64,000 bases of DNA from assembly GCA_035577985.1 (NCBI GenBank), contig DATJZY010000147.1, positions 1 to 64,000 of the forward strand, in the 5' to 3' direction. The stretch is from Candidatus Eisenbacteria bacterium. Its GTDB lineage: Bacteria > Desulfobacterota > Binatia > DP-6. Below the pieces are notes generated by a model that ran no database searches, was not told where the DNA came from, and saw only the letters and a program-made list of their open reading frames with translations. Below, piece after piece: positions 25,858 through 34,100 of this stretch. Both the position numbers and the translations under genes were made by a program. Every line of letters starts with the position of its first letter. Positions within the stretch are counted from its first letter, which is position 1.

Positions 25858-26286
25858 CTAGCCGGCCGCCGCGGAACGACCTGCTGTCTCTCCCGCGTGC
25901 TCGATCGGGTGCGGCCCGGGAGGCCCTCCATAGCGCTGGAGCCGGGAGCACCCGCCCAATCTCACCACCCGCCGCTCGAGACCGCGGCGGATGTAGTCCG
26001 ACTCGAAGCCGAGCGCGTCGCAAATGCGCTCGAACGAGAACAGCCAGCGACGCTCGCGGCTCGCGAACCACGCGCGCACCTCGCGCGAGAGCCGGGTCGA
26101 CACCCGGCTGCGCGGCTCGCACGCCTTGCAGTACAGCTCGACCGCCTCCCGCAGGATGCCGAGCATCAGGCGATGGACGCTCGACTCGCGTGCGCCCCAG
26201 CGCGCCTGACGCCAGAACTGCTCGGGCAGCACGATCTGCGGGCTGATCAGCCGATCGCGCTGCTCGTCGGCATGCGTCGAGACCAT
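25858..26286 (-). CDS. small HTH-like protein, family member 1 (possible regulator)
   Basis: A 142-residue protein of no family I can name, homologous to the one at 57598-58002. Shared elements are P..VLPEQ, a RLM..IL..AVELY helix, and the C-terminal WLFSFERICDALGFESDYIRRGLER, which reads like a helix-turn-helix with a conserved W-x-FSF lead. The basic, Gly/Pro-rich tail could contact DNA. A perfect 13-bp palindrome lies 77-89 bases upstream of its start, suggesting autoregulation. A DNA-binding role is an inference from helix pattern and context only. It is divergent from the sensor-kinase gene at 26432. Confidence 0.62.
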   Translation of the reverse strand: MVSTHADEQRDRLISPQIVLPEQFWRQARWGARESSVHRLMLGILREAVELYCKACEPRSRVSTRLSREVRAWFASRERRWLFSFERICDALGFESDYIRRGLERRVVRLGGCSRLQRYGGPPGPHPIEHAGETAGRSAAAG

Positions 26287-26350
26287 GCCCCGTCAGCACG
26301 GATCGTGCCCGCCCGCCGCTACCGCCCGTAGGTCCCCGAACCTTGGACGA

Positions 26351-26375
26351 ATTACAGGGCAGTGTAGATTCTACA
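26351..26375 (-). promoter_or_regulatory. TGTA-palindrome site 1
   Basis: TGTAGATTCTACA at 26363-26375 is a perfect palindrome with a one-base centre. Read toward the minus-strand gene at 26286, a TGTAAT (26351-26356, 5 of 6 to TATAAT) follows 19 bases after the palindrome's first base. It lies between the divergent small HTH-like gene and the sensor kinase. Confidence 0.6.
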
Positions 26376-26431
26376 GCCGGCGGGAGATTGGTCCTTGCCG
26401 GAGGGAGCCGGCGCGCGTAGACGCGACTCGA

Positions 26432-27871
26432 GTGCGTCTCGCGGCGAAGATCTTCGCGGCCTCGCTCCTGCCCTTGTTCATGCTGATCGAGGTCGCCGGC
26501 TGGAGCCTCTCCGCGGTCAACCGGGTCGTGCAGACGAACCGCCGGATCGTGAGCGAGACGCTGCCGGCCCTGCGGCAGACCGCCGCGACGACCGAGTCGA
26601 TGACGGCCCTGGTTCGCCTCCATACCCGCTGGAGCCTGTTGCACGACCCCGGCTACCAGAGCCTGTGGACCGCGCGCGCGGACGACCTCGAGCGCGAGCT
26701 GGCTACGCTCGCCGATTCCCTCACCACGGCCACCGAACGCCAGATGCTGCGCAAGTGCCGTCACATCTTCGGCCGCTATCGCGACCTCGTCTCGGTGACC
26801 GAGGACGGGGTGACGCGCCTCCGGACCCTCGGCCCACCCGATCTCCGCGTCGCACGCCTCGCCGGCGAGCGTATGCTGCGCTCGATCCGCCTGCTGGGTC
26901 TCGCCATCGATCACACGGCCCAACAGGCCCAGACCCGTGCCGCCATGCTGGAGCAGCGCACCTGGACGACGGTGTTCGTCGCCCTGCCGCTGACGGCGCT
27001 CCTGGCCCTCGTGCTCTCGATCACCGTCGCCGTTCGCGTGACGCGCGTCCTGCGCCGCCTGGCGACGGCGAGCACGCAGCTCGCACAGGGGCAGTTGAGC
27101 GAGCCCGTGGTGGTGAACCGCAACGACGAGCTCGGCGATCTCGGGCGGGCCTTCAACGCCATGGCCGCGCGCCTGGGCGAGACGGATCGACTGAAGGAGC
27201 AGGTGTTCTCGCACGTGTCCCACGAGCTGCGCACGCCCCTCACCTCCATGCGCGAGGCCACCCACCTCCTGGCCGATCGCGTCGCCGGACCGCTCACGCC
27301 CCGACAGGAGCGGCTCGTCGCCATCGTCGGGGACAGCACCGATCGCCTCCTGCGCCTCGTCAACCGGATCCTCGATCTGTCGCGCCTCCGTGCAGGCCTG
27401 CAGCCGCTCGAGCGCCGTCCCGTCCGCCTCGCCGACGTCGCGGCGCGTGCCTTGCACGAGCTGCGCCCTCAGGCGGAGGCTACGCAGGTGCGCATGATCC
27501 ACACGGGCAACGGCGCCGACCCCTGGGTGCTCGGCGACGAGGAGCGTCTGGTCGAGGTGGTCGTGAACCTGGTGAGCAACGCCATCAAGGCTTCGCCCGC
27601 GGGCGCCGCGGTGCGCGTCGGCGTGCACGAAGAGGGAGGACGCGCCTCCCTCGTGGTCGAGGACAGCGGCGTCGGCGTTCCGGCGGATGTCCGGGCGCGC
27701 ATCTTCGACCCCTACGTGCAGGGCCCCGGGGCGCCGGCGGGGACCGGCCTCGGTCTCGCCATCGTGAAGAGCATCGTCGAGGCGCATCGTGGCGAGGTTC
27801 ACGTCGAGTCCGACGAGGGTCGCGGCAGCCGCTTCGCCCTCACGCTGCCGCGCGTGGAGGCCCCGTCATGA
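26432..27871 (+). CDS. membrane sensor histidine kinase (GlrK/QseE-like layout)
   Basis: A 479-residue inner-membrane kinase. Transmembrane 1 lies at about 9-30; a helical periplasmic sensor follows (about 30-175); transmembrane 2 is at about 180-205; then a HAMP linker; HisKA with SHELRTPLTSM (His264); and a complete HATPase with NLVSNAIKAS, DSGVGVP and GTGLGLAIVKS. GTG 26432 was chosen because it opens just before transmembrane 1. The stop overlaps the ATG of a lipoprotein gene, followed by a receiver protein, which is the order of E. coli glrK-qseG-glrR. Its signal is unknown; envelope or osmotic state is plausible from the neighbours. Confidence 0.86.
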   Translation: MRLAAKIFAASLLPLFMLIEVAGWSLSAVNRVVQTNRRIVSETLPALRQTAATTESMTALVRLHTRWSLLHDPGYQSLWTARADDLERELATLADSLTTATERQMLRKCRHIFGRYRDLVSVTEDGVTRLRTLGPPDLRVARLAGERMLRSIRLLGLAIDHTAQQAQTRAAMLEQRTWTTVFVALPLTALLALVLSITVAVRVTRVLRRLATASTQLAQGQLSEPVVVNRNDELGDLGRAFNAMAARLGETDRLKEQVFSHVSHELRTPLTSMREATHLLADRVAGPLTPRQERLVAIVGDSTDRLLRLVNRILDLSRLRAGLQPLERRPVRLADVAARALHELRPQAEATQVRMIHTGNGADPWVLGDEERLVEVVVNLVSNAIKASPAGAAVRVGVHEEGGRASLVVEDSGVGVPADVRARIFDPYVQGPGAPAGTGLGLAIVKSIVEAHRGEVHVESDEGRGSRFALTLPRVEAPS

Positions 27872-28338
27872 GGCGCCGGCTCCTCGTGCTCGTCCTGGTC
27901 GGGACGGCCGGCTGCGCGCTCTTCCGATCGCCCGAGCCGGCGGCGCCGCCGCCGACGGCGGACGCGCTCCTCGCCGAGGCCGACGCGGAGTCGAGCGCCG
28001 GCCGCGTCGCCACGGCCGCGGCGCTCTACGAGCGCATTGCGCGCGAGAACCAGGGTCAGCCCGCGGCCGCACGCGCGCTCCTCGGGCTCGCCGCGCTGCG
28101 GCTCGACCCGCGCAGCCCGATCCGCGATCGCCGGGCCGGACAGACGGTCCTCGCCCGCGTCGCTTCCGAGTATCCGAAGACGCCGTGGGGCCGGGAGGCG
28201 CGCGCCTGGCGCATGCTCATGCGAGAAGCCGACCGCTGCGAGGAGGAGGCGGCTCGACTCGGCGCCGATGCGGATCGCTTGCGGCAGACTCTCGAGACCC
28301 TGAAGGACTCCGACCTCGAGCTGGAGCAGCATCCATGA
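27868..28338 (+). CDS. small TPR-like lipoprotein between kinase and receiver genes
   Basis: A 156-residue lipoprotein with a signal (MRRRLLVLVLVGTAGC) whose lipobox ends at Cys16. The mature part has helical-repeat character (LLAEADAESSAGRVATAAALYERIARENQGQPAAARALLGLAAL), followed by a coiled-coil end (EEEAARLGADADRLRQTLETLKDSDLELEQ). Position and design recall QseG, the outer-membrane lipoprotein that controls the kinase QseE. Start and stop overlap both neighbours by four bases, so translation is coupled. A QseG-like control of the kinase upstream is an inference from synteny, not from sequence identity. Confidence 0.68.
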   Translation: MRRRLLVLVLVGTAGCALFRSPEPAAPPPTADALLAEADAESSAGRVATAAALYERIARENQGQPAAARALLGLAALRLDPRSPIRDRRAGQTVLARVASEYPKTPWGREARAWRMLMREADRCEEEAARLGADADRLRQTLETLKDSDLELEQHP

Positions 28339-29816
28339 TCGCTCGGCGCGTGCTGGTGGTCGACGACGACCGGCACATCCTGGAGGTCCTCGCCATGCGG
28401 CTCGAGTCGATGGGCCTCGACGTCTGCGCGTCGTCGGCGCCGGCCGACGTGCCGCAGATGCTGGGCGAGGCGTTCGACCTGGCGCTCTTCGACCTCCGCA
28501 TGGCGCCGCTCGACGGCATGGCGCTCCTCCGCCTCGCGCGCGAGCGCCAGCCCCACCTGCCCGTCCTCATCATGACCGCGCACGCCTCCATCGACGGCGC
28601 CGTCGAAGCGATCCGCAACGGCGCCTTCGACTATCTGACGAAGCCGTTCGTGCGCGAGGAGCTGCACGGCAAGGTGACGCGCGCGCTCGCCGAGCGGCGG
28701 TGGGCCCGCGATCGCGAGCTCCTCACCAAGCTCGGGGCGAGCCTCGCCTCCGGCGATTCGGTCGACGGGCTCCTGCGCGTCGTGGTCGAGGCGACCATCG
28801 CCGCGACGGCCACGCAACGCGCGGCGGTCTTCCTCGAGGACGCGGGTCGCCTCGTGCTCCGCGCCTCGGCCGGCACGCCGCTCGGCGGCGACGACGACCT
28901 CGCCAGCGCGGCCCAGCGTGCGATGGAGCGCGGCGAGGTGAGCATCGTCGAGCAGGCGCAGGCCCGTGCCGTTCTGGCGGCTCCGCTGCGCGTCGAGGGA
29001 GCGCTGCGCGGCGCGCTCGTCGCCGAGACGCGCGGCACCGTCGTGCCCACCTCCGAGGACCTTGGGTCGCTCGCGCTCTTCGCGGCGCACGCCGCGATCG
29101 CGCTGAAGAGCTCGCTCGAGCTCGAGCGGGCGCGCAGCGGCGCGCTCGCCGCGCTCGGACGCGTGGCCGCGCAGGTCGCGCACGAGATCAGCAATCCGCT
29201 GGGCGGCCTCAAGATCTACGCCGAGCTCGTCGGCCGTCGTCTCGCCAGCCACGACGACCGCCACGGCGTCGACCTGGCCGGCCGCATCGATCAGGCCGTC
29301 GATCGGCTCGCTGCGCTTGTCTCCGACATCACCGCCTACGGGCGGCCGGCCGAGCTGCGCCGGGAGCCGACCGATCCCGACGAGATCGTCGAGCAGTGCC
29401 TCGCGCTCGTCCAGGACAAGATCGCGGAGCGCGAGCTGCGCGTCGTCTGCGAGCTCGCGGGCACGCTCGGCCTCATGCCGCTCGACAGCCGCGAGCTGAA
29501 CAAGGCGGTCATGAACCTCATCGTCAACGCGGTCGAGGCGATGAAGCCGGGGGGCACGCTGACCGTGCGCACCGAGCGCGGAGCCGACGGCGCGGTGCGC
29601 ATCCGGGTCGCCGATACCGGGAGCGGCATGAGCGAGGCCACGCGCGCGCGCGCCTTCGATCTCTTCTTCACGACCAAGACCGGCGGCACGGGCCTCGGCA
29701 TGGCGATCGTGCGCTCCGCCGTCGAGCGCCACGGCGGCCGCATCGCGATCGAGAGCGCGGAGGGCCGCGGGACCGCCGTCGAGATCACGCTGCCTCCCGC
29801 CCGAGAGACGAGATGA
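28335..29816 (+). CDS. receiver-GAF-histidine kinase hybrid
   Basis: A 493-residue cytoplasmic signalling protein. It has an N-terminal receiver domain (1-118) with the acidic pair at 10-12, phospho-acceptor Asp53, and KPF. A GAF-like domain follows (about 135-260), then HisKA with AHEISNPLGGL (His283), and HATPase with NLIVNAVEAM, DTGSGMS and GTGLGMAIVRS. It thus receives phosphate and can itself be a kinase, acting as a relay after the membrane kinase encoded two genes earlier. In the classical QseE-QseG-QseF order this place is held by a sigma-54 activator; here it is a second kinase, whose partner may be the NtrC-type protein at 31191. Confidence 0.87.
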   Translation: MIARRVLVVDDDRHILEVLAMRLESMGLDVCASSAPADVPQMLGEAFDLALFDLRMAPLDGMALLRLARERQPHLPVLIMTAHASIDGAVEAIRNGAFDYLTKPFVREELHGKVTRALAERRWARDRELLTKLGASLASGDSVDGLLRVVVEATIAATATQRAAVFLEDAGRLVLRASAGTPLGGDDDLASAAQRAMERGEVSIVEQAQARAVLAAPLRVEGALRGALVAETRGTVVPTSEDLGSLALFAAHAAIALKSSLELERARSGALAALGRVAAQVAHEISNPLGGLKIYAELVGRRLASHDDRHGVDLAGRIDQAVDRLAALVSDITAYGRPAELRREPTDPDEIVEQCLALVQDKIAERELRVVCELAGTLGLMPLDSRELNKAVMNLIVNAVEAMKPGGTLTVRTERGADGAVRIRVADTGSGMSEATRARAFDLFFTTKTGGTGLGMAIVRSAVERHGGRIAIESAEGRGTAVEITLPPARETR

Positions 29817-29887
29817 CGGACGTGGCTCCGGTCTCCGAGACGCGGGGACCGGAACGCGACGGTTAGGCGTGCGGTCTTGGCTCGGAA

Positions 29888-29980
29888 TCAACGGGCGCCG
29901 CCGGCGTACTCGAGGATCAGCCAGACGACGAGGAGCACGGAGACGATCACGACCGACAACACGGTCGCCCAGGCGATCAT
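29888..29980 (-). CDS. 30-residue single-span membrane peptide
   Basis: A very short frame from ATG 29980 encoding MIAWATVLSVVIVSVLLVVW, then LILEYAGGAR and a stop. It is a textbook single transmembrane helix with a short charged end, like the small membrane proteins of stress regulons. GGGGG stands before the ATG at 2 bases, which is a poor Shine-Dalgarno. Evidence is only composition and length, so it may be chance. Confidence 0.35.
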   Translation of the reverse strand: MIAWATVLSVVIVSVLLVVWLILEYAGGAR

Positions 29981-29990
29981 GACCCCCGGG

Positions 29991-30325
29991 CGTGTCATCG
30001 TCGGGGGAGCGGCTGCGTCGAGGATCTCCAACTACGCACCGCGTCCCGCCCGTAGCGTAAGGAGCCAGGTCGCGACCGCCGGCGCCACGATGACGCTCGG
30101 GGGGATGAGGCTGGCCGCGATGAGCCGCGTTCGCGTGAGGAAGCGTACCCGGGCGAGCGAGGGCGTCCTTACGAACGTCTGTAGAACTCCGCGCGACAGC
30201 ACCACCCACCACGCCGTCCGGCGCCCTCGACGCCCGAGCACATCGCGATCCCCGACCATGGCACCCCCGGCCGCATCAGCACGGGATATGCCACGAACGA
30301 GGTCGCTTCTCCGCCGCCGGGATCG
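29991..30325. other. gap with a doubtful minus-strand small ORF
   Basis: The minus strand has an open frame from ATG 30259 to 30032 coding for 75 residues that end in a hydrophobic stretch (RLIAASLIPPSVIVAPAVATWLLTL), possibly a membrane helix. There is no ribosome-binding site and the N-terminal half looks random. I do not call it a gene. A TGTAGAACTCC half-site-like sequence is at 30180. Nothing else is seen. Confidence 0.3.
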
Positions 30326-30352
30326 GGTAAGAGTTACGCGCGCTGGTAAAAT
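30326..30352 (+). promoter_or_regulatory. TGTA-palindrome site 2, upstream of otsB
   Basis: GGTAAGAGTTACG (30326-30338) has the palindromic core GTAA-GAG-TTAC. GGTAAAAT follows at 30345-30352, 19 bases from the first element, and contains TAAAAT, a good -10. The otsB-like start is 18 bases further. Confidence 0.5.
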
Positions 30353-30370
30353 CGTCTGCCGCTGCCTCCC

Positions 30371-31258
30371 ATGATGGATCGCCTCGACTGCAAGGAGCTG
30401 CTGGAGACCCGTCGGCGACGGGGTCTGGTGGCCATCTTCGACTTCGACGGAACGCTGGTCCCGATCGCCCGTACCCCCGACGCGGTCCGAATGTCCGGCG
30501 GGTTGCGGCATTCGCTCGCGCGGCTCGCCGCGCGGAGCGACACGCTGGTGGGCATCGTCTCCGGCCGGCCGTTGCGCGAGCTCGACCGGTTCGTCGGCGT
30601 CCATGGCATCTGGCTCGCCGGCCTCCATGGAGCGGAACGGCGACCCCCGGGGCGCCCCGCGGAGCACCGCTGGTCTCGCGCCGCAGCCCGGGCGGCCGGC
30701 ACCATGACCCGACGCCTCGAACGGCGGCTGCGTGCGCTCGGTCCGGTTCGCATGGAGCACAAGGGTCCAGGGGTTGCGGTCCACGTGCGCGGCATGCCCA
30801 GGCACCTGCGACGCCGCGTCGAACGCCTGGTCCGGGACGCGTGCCCGCCGGGGTACTCGCTTCTGGCGGGACGTCGCGTGCTCGAGATCCGGCCGGCCTC
30901 CGCACCGACCAAGGCCGATGCCGTCCGCTGGATCGCGGGAGCCAGGCCCGCGGCGTCGATTCTCTTCATCGGCGACGACGCGACGGACGAGATCGGGTTC
31001 ACTGCCCTACGACCAAAGGACTACCCGGTTCTGGTCGACGACGCCGGGGCGCGTCGCGAGCGTCCCCGGGCGCCCCACTCGCGGGCACGCTACCGTGTTG
31101 CGGGTTGCCACGAGGTCGCGCGTGTCGTCGCCATGCTGCTGGGCGACGAGGCTTGTCGGGAGCGGTCGCTTCCGATAGCGAAACCTGGGTATGCTGCGTG
31201 CCCTCGTCGTAGACGACGACGTCACGTTCCAGGAGGCCATCGCCGAGCTCGTCCGTGA
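30371..31258 (+). CDS. otsB: trehalose-6-phosphate phosphatase
   Basis: A 295-residue HAD-superfamily phosphatase that would release trehalose from trehalose 6-phosphate made by OtsA. The trehalose-phosphatase signature is clear: FDFDGTLVPIA (nucleophile Asp), GIVSGRPLRELD, WLAGLHGAER, KGPGVAVHVRG, and GDDATDEIGF with the metal-binding Asp residues. The expected domain ends near the VARVVAMLLG element; the last 25 residues are an arginine-rich tail read over the start of the next gene in another frame, giving a 68-base overlap. A frameshift near the end, natural or from assembly, would explain this. ATG 30374 is an equally good start. Confidence 0.8.
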   Translation: MMDRLDCKELLETRRRRGLVAIFDFDGTLVPIARTPDAVRMSGGLRHSLARLAARSDTLVGIVSGRPLRELDRFVGVHGIWLAGLHGAERRPPGRPAEHRWSRAAARAAGTMTRRLERRLRALGPVRMEHKGPGVAVHVRGMPRHLRRRVERLVRDACPPGYSLLAGRRVLEIRPASAPTKADAVRWIAGARPAASILFIGDDATDEIGFTALRPKDYPVLVDDAGARRERPRAPHSRARYRVAGCHEVARVVAMLLGDEACRERSLPIAKPGYAACPRRRRRRHVPGGHRRARP

Positions 31259-32537
31259 GGAAGGCTTCGAGGTCGCGACCGCCGCAACCCTGGCCGAGGC
31301 GCGGGTCGGTCTGGCCGCGAGCCCACCCGACGTCGTTCTGCTCGACATCAACCTGCCCGACGGGAGCGGGCTCGATCTCCTGCGTCAGGCCGACGGGCCG
31401 GTCGCACCGGAGTTCGTGCTCGTCACCGGCAACGGGACGGTCGACTCGGCGATCGATGCCATGCGCCACGGCGCGTCGGACTACCTCACGAAGCCGGCCG
31501 ACGTTCCGCGGCTGCGCTCGGTCCTGCTGAACGTCGCGCGGCGCGGCGAGCTGCGCAGCGAGATCGGCGCCCTGCGGGGCAAGCTGCGCACGCTCGGTCG
31601 CTTCGGCGCGCTCATCGGGGCGTCGCCGCCGATGCAAGCGACCTACGATCTCATCGCCCGGGTGGCGCCGACCGAAGCGTCGGTCCTCATCACCGGCGAG
31701 AGCGGCACGGGCAAGGAGCTGGCCGCCGAGACGATCCACCGACTCAGCCGGCGCAAGGATGCGCCGTTCGTCGCGCTCAACTGCGGCGCGGTCACGCCGA
31801 CGCTCCTCGAGAGCGAGCTCTTCGGTCACGAGCGTGGCAGCTTCACGGGCGCGGCGCGGACGCACAAGGGATACTTCGAGCGCGCGAACGGTGGCACGCT
31901 CTTCCTCGACGAGATCACCGAGATGCCGATCGAGTCGCAGGTCCGATTGCTGCGCGTCCTCGAAGCCTCCACGCTGGTCCGCGTCGGCGGCGAGGAGGAC
32001 GTGACCGTCGACCTGCGCGTCATCGCAGCCACCAACCGCGCACCCGAGGCGGCGGTCGCAGAGGGCAAGCTGCGGGAGGATCTCCTCTATCGCCTCGGGG
32101 TCTTCCCGATCGCCATGCCGCCGCTGCGCGAGCGCGGGGACGACGTGGTCCTGCTGGCGGAGGCGTTCCTGGACGAGCTCAATCACGCCGAGAAGACGAT
32201 CAAGCGCTTTCAGCGCCAGGCGCTCGTGCGCCTGCGCGACCACGGCTGGCCCGGCAACGTCCGCGAGCTGCGCAACGCCATCCAGCGCGCCTTCATCCTG
32301 GCCGACGAGGACATCGAGGCGAGCCATCTCCCGATCCCGCAGGCGGGCGCTCCCGAGCAGGGCCGGGGCGCGAGCTTCCAGGTGACCATCGGCACGAGCA
32401 TCGCCCAGGTCGAGCGCCGCATGATCCTCGCCACGCTCGCCGCGCTCGACGGCGACAAGGAACGCGCGGCCGCGACGCTCGGCATCAGTCTCAAGACCCT
32501 CTACAACAAGCTGAAGAAGTACCGCCGCGAGCTCTGA
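31191..32537 (+). CDS. NtrC-family sigma-54 response regulator (copy 1)
   Basis: A 448-residue activator. The receiver (1-115) has acidic VDDD at 7-10, phospho-acceptor Asp52 and KPA. The AAA+ domain follows with Walker A GESGTGKE, the sigma-54-contacting loop as GSFTGA (Ser in place of Ala in GAFTGA, a known functional variant), Walker B GGTLFLDEITEMP, and the R-finger region GNVRELRNA. A Fis-type HTH ends it (RAAATLGISLKTLYNKLKKYR). It sits between otsB and otsA and is closely similar to the regulator at 58725. No -24/-12 promoter was seen at the adjoining genes, so its targets are unproven. Confidence 0.92.
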   Translation: MLRALVVDDDVTFQEAIAELVREEGFEVATAATLAEARVGLAASPPDVVLLDINLPDGSGLDLLRQADGPVAPEFVLVTGNGTVDSAIDAMRHGASDYLTKPADVPRLRSVLLNVARRGELRSEIGALRGKLRTLGRFGALIGASPPMQATYDLIARVAPTEASVLITGESGTGKELAAETIHRLSRRKDAPFVALNCGAVTPTLLESELFGHERGSFTGAARTHKGYFERANGGTLFLDEITEMPIESQVRLLRVLEASTLVRVGGEEDVTVDLRVIAATNRAPEAAVAEGKLREDLLYRLGVFPIAMPPLRERGDDVVLLAEAFLDELNHAEKTIKRFQRQALVRLRDHGWPGNVRELRNAIQRAFILADEDIEASHLPIPQAGAPEQGRGASFQVTIGTSIAQVERRMILATLAALDGDKERAAATLGISLKTLYNKLKKYRREL

Positions 32538-32550
32538 GCCGCGCGCCCGA

Positions 32551-32575
32551 TGTAAGAATTTCCGCGGCGTGTAAC
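32551..32575 (+). promoter_or_regulatory. TGTA-palindrome site 3, upstream of otsA
   Basis: TGTAAGAATTTCC (32551-32563) resembles the palindromic core, and TGTAAC follows at 32570-32575, 19 bases on. It starts 14 bases after the regulator's stop and ends 74 bases before otsA. Its first 7 bases equal those of site 6. Confidence 0.5.
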
Positions 32576-32648
32576 TCTGCTCCACGCCGCGCGGAATTGG
32601 TCACGCGCCGGCGTCCGAGCCGGTTGGCCCGACAAATGCTCCCCGGGC

Positions 32649-34100
32649 ATGTCGCGGAAGCCCGCGGGGGGTCATCGCCGGCAGCGCCTGATCGTCGTGT
32701 CGAATCGCGCGCCGGTCGAGGTGGAGCGGACCGACGCCGGTCTCGACACGCGCCGCACGGTGGGCGGCCTCGCGACCGCGCTGGACGACGTCCTGCGGGA
32801 TCGGGGCGGTCTCTGGATCGCGTGGGCCGGCGCGGACGCGCCGGACGTGCTCCGGCCGGCGACGACCGGGCTCGGCTATCCGATCCGCTCGGCACGCCTG
32901 CGGCCCGAGGACGTGGACAACTTCTACGGCGGCTTCGCGAACCAGGTGCTCTGGCCGCTCTGCCACATCTTTCCGGAGCGATGTCGTTTCGAGGAGGCCT
33001 TCTGGCCCGCCTACCGGGACGCCAACGGCCTGTTCGCGAACCTGGTCGCGGCCGAGGCGAGCCCGGGCGACCTCGTGTGGGTGAACGACTTCCACCTCTC
33101 GCTCGTTCCGGCGGCGCTGCGCGCCCTCGACCTCGGCGTCCGGATCGGCATGTTCTGGCACATCCCGTTTCCGCCGCCGGCGGTGTTCGGCGTCTGCCCC
33201 TGGCGCGCGGAGCTGCTGGCCGGTCTCCTCGGGGGCGACCTGGTCGCGTTCCAGACCGAGGCCGACGTGCGGAACTTCCTCGCCTGCGTGCGCGACTTCC
33301 TGGGGCTCGTCGTCGACGAGCACCTGCCCCGCGTGCGCTTCGGCGGGCGCGACGTGCTCGTCGGCGACCTGCCGGTCGGCGTCGACGTGGCGCGCTTCCG
33401 GCGCGAGGCGGCGTCGGCCCCCGCCATGGCCGAGGCGCAGACGCTGCGCGCCACGCTGGGGACGGAACGCGTGCTCCTGGCCGTCGATCGCCTCGACTAC
33501 ACCAAGGGCATCATCGAGCGCCTGCTCGGCTTCGAGCGCTTCCTCGAGTCGTCCCGGGAGTGGCAGGGCCGGGTGAGCCTGGTGCAGATCACGGCGCCGT
33601 CGCGCTTCCGCATTCCGCAGTACCGCGCGATGAAGCAGACGATCGACGAAACGGTGGGGCGCATCACCGGCCGCTTCACCGCCCACGGTCGCTCGCCGCT
33701 CGTCTACCTGTACAACGCCTTCGACCACGAGCACCTCGCCGCCTATTACCGCGCGGCCGACGTGGCGCTGGTGACGCCGCTGCGCGACGGCATGAACCTC
33801 GTCGCCAAGGAATACGTGGCCTCGCAGGCGGGCGGTGACGGGGTGCTCGTGCTTTCGGAGTTCGCGGGCGCGGCGTGTGAGCTGCGCGAGGCGGTGCTGG
33901 TGAATCCGTACGAGCCCGACGGCATCGCGCGGCAGATCAGGGCCGCTCTCGAGCTCCCGGCGGACGAGCGACGCGAGCGCATGGCGGCCCTGCTGCAGCG
34001 CGTGACCACGCGCGACGTCCACTGGTGGACGACCGCGTTCCTCATGCTGCTCTCCGGGCACCCCGACGGACCGCACGCGCCCACGCCGGTGACGCCGTGA
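32649..34100 (+). CDS. otsA: trehalose-6-phosphate synthase
   Basis: A 483-residue GT20 enzyme that joins UDP-glucose and glucose 6-phosphate. Seen are [12 protein letters not shown] and [11 protein letters not shown] with the N-terminal glycine loop, [15 protein letters not shown] (the WVHDYH-type motif), [20 protein letters not shown] with the sugar-nucleotide-binding residues, and [16 protein letters not shown]. The length is normal. ATG 32649 opens just before the conserved strand. Its end overlaps the next gene (GTGA) and then treT, giving an otsA-DUF5752-treT unit downstream of otsB, so trehalose can be made by two routes. Confidence 0.93.
   Translation: MSRKPAGGHRRQRLIVVSNRAPVEVERTDAGLDTRRTVGGLATALDDVLRDRGGLWIAWAGADAPDVLRPATTGLGYPIRSARLRPEDVDNFYGGFANQVLWPLCHIFPERCRFEEAFWPAYRDANGLFANLVAAEASPGDLVWVNDFHLSLVPAALRALDLGVRIGMFWHIPFPPPAVFGVCPWRAELLAGLLGGDLVAFQTEADVRNFLACVRDFLGLVVDEHLPRVRFGGRDVLVGDLPVGVDVARFRREAASAPAMAEAQTLRATLGTERVLLAVDRLDYTKGIIERLLGFERFLESSREWQGRVSLVQITAPSRFRIPQYRAMKQTIDETVGRITGRFTAHGRSPLVYLYNAFDHEHLAAYYRAADVALVTPLRDGMNLVAKEYVASQAGGDGVLVLSEFAGAACELREAVLVNPYEPDGIARQIRAALELPADERRERMAALLQRVTTRDVHWWTTAFLMLLSGHPDGPHAPTPVTP

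Noticed and set aside
30032..30259. 75-codon minus-strand frame with a hydrophobic end
   Set aside because: No ribosome-binding site and a random-looking N-terminal half; kept only as a remark on the gap.
32538..32648. Sigma-54 (-24/-12) promoter before otsA
   Set aside because: No GG-N10-GC element with the TGGCAC/TTGC pattern could be found in the gap despite the NtrC-type neighbour.
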